From contig VBAU01000344.1 in the NCBI GenBank assembly GCA_005883855.1, positions 357-5,761 on the forward strand: a stretch of DNA of 5,405 nucleotides. Reading direction: 5' to 3'. The stretch's first letter is position 1. Each line of letters starts with the position of its first letter. A program made the translations under genes and the position numbers. The notes below the pieces were generated by a model. The model was not told where the DNA came from. It was given only the letters and a program-made list of their open reading frames with translations, and did no database searches. This document shows, one piece after another, positions 5,203 to 5,405 of the stretch. The DNA comes from Bacteroidota bacterium (GTDB taxonomy: Bacteria > Bacteroidota > Bacteroidia > Chitinophagales > Chitinophagaceae).

Positions 5203-5405
5203 ATGAAACTACACACGACTACCTCTTCATTCGCAACTTTTCTCGAGTGCTCCCGCTGCCAAAAGAAATACAGTCTCTCCCAAATTAATAATTACGCCAC
5301 GTGTTGCAATAAGCCGCTGCTTGTAAACTATCACACATCCGCCTCTTTTTCAAAAGAAGATCTTACAGAAAGAGAAAACACCATGTGGCGATATGTTGAA
5401 ATGCT
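5203..5405 (+). CDS. thrC: Threonine synthase, N-terminal part (cut by the window end)
   Basis: Sixty-seven whole codons are present, beginning MKLHTTTSSFATFLECSRC, and the frame runs off the end. Threonine synthase is a PLP enzyme that converts O-phosphohomoserine to threonine and phosphate, the last step of threonine synthesis in the cytoplasm. The evidence is the N-terminal Cys-rich segment LECSRCQKKY (Cys16, Cys19) with TCCNKPLLVNY (Cys34, Cys35), typical of the shorter, Zn-ribbon-like leader of this family, and RENTMWRYVEML (57-68), matching the conserved R..TMWRY motif at the beginning of the fold-type II domain. The PLP lysine lies beyond the window. The ATG fits the usual N-terminus; no Shine-Dalgarno or clear TAnnTTTG box precedes it. 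thrA and thrB are not seen upstream, so the threonine genes are not grouped on this side. Confidence 0.9.
   Translation, partial: MKLHTTTSSFATFLECSRCQKKYSLSQINNYATCCNKPLLVNYHTSASFSKEDLTERENTMWRYVEM

Overview
The window looks like chromosomal DNA of a Bacteroidota bacterium, probably of the Chitinophagaceae/Cytophagia type. The reasons are TAnnTTTG-type -7 promoter elements, starts without clear Shine-Dalgarno sequences, a lipoprotein TlpA-like thioredoxin with a DUF4369-like N-terminus, a bacterial deoxyhypusine-synthase-like protein of 324 residues, and families of short palindromic intergenic repeats. The assignment rests on recognition of these features, not on a search.

Layout: (1) 1-687, the 3' end of a gene for a protein with two PDZ domains, apparently broken by a one-base frameshift near position 61 and closed by a good intrinsic terminator (714-741). 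(2) 742-1078, a gene-free stretch with remnants of repeats. (3) 1079-3741, a TACTTTTG promoter element, gatB (1095-2582), and seven bases later a secreted lipoprotein thioredoxin (2590-3741), likely one transcript. (4) 3742-3874, a spacer with an 'ACCACGG' inverted repeat and a second promoter that shares a 12-base identity with the gatB promoter. (5) 3875-4849, the deoxyhypusine-synthase-like gene. (6) 4850-5202, a spacer with a mosaic of inverted and direct repeats, followed by an open frame that may be a gene remnant. (7) 5203-5405, the first 67 codons of threonine synthase, cut by the window end.

Functionally these are mostly housekeeping genes with no single pathway joining them: GatB makes Gln-tRNA/Asn-tRNA by transamidation, the TlpA-like protein works on thiols or disulfides in the envelope, the DHS-like protein probably handles a polyamine-type substrate, and ThrC finishes threonine synthesis. 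No phage, CRISPR, transposase or defence genes are visible.

The most interesting signal is at the repeat level. GatB carries an in-frame insert of about 12 residues (around 341-356). Its DNA is a C-rich/G-rich hairpin resembling an intergenic repeat, and a diverged reverse-complement copy of what seems to be the same family lies at 747-784. This looks like a palindromic repeat that has invaded an essential gene and been kept as protein. A second point of interest is the DHS-like enzyme, which keeps the catalytic-lysine region but appears to lack several spermidine-pocket residues of true deoxyhypusine synthase.
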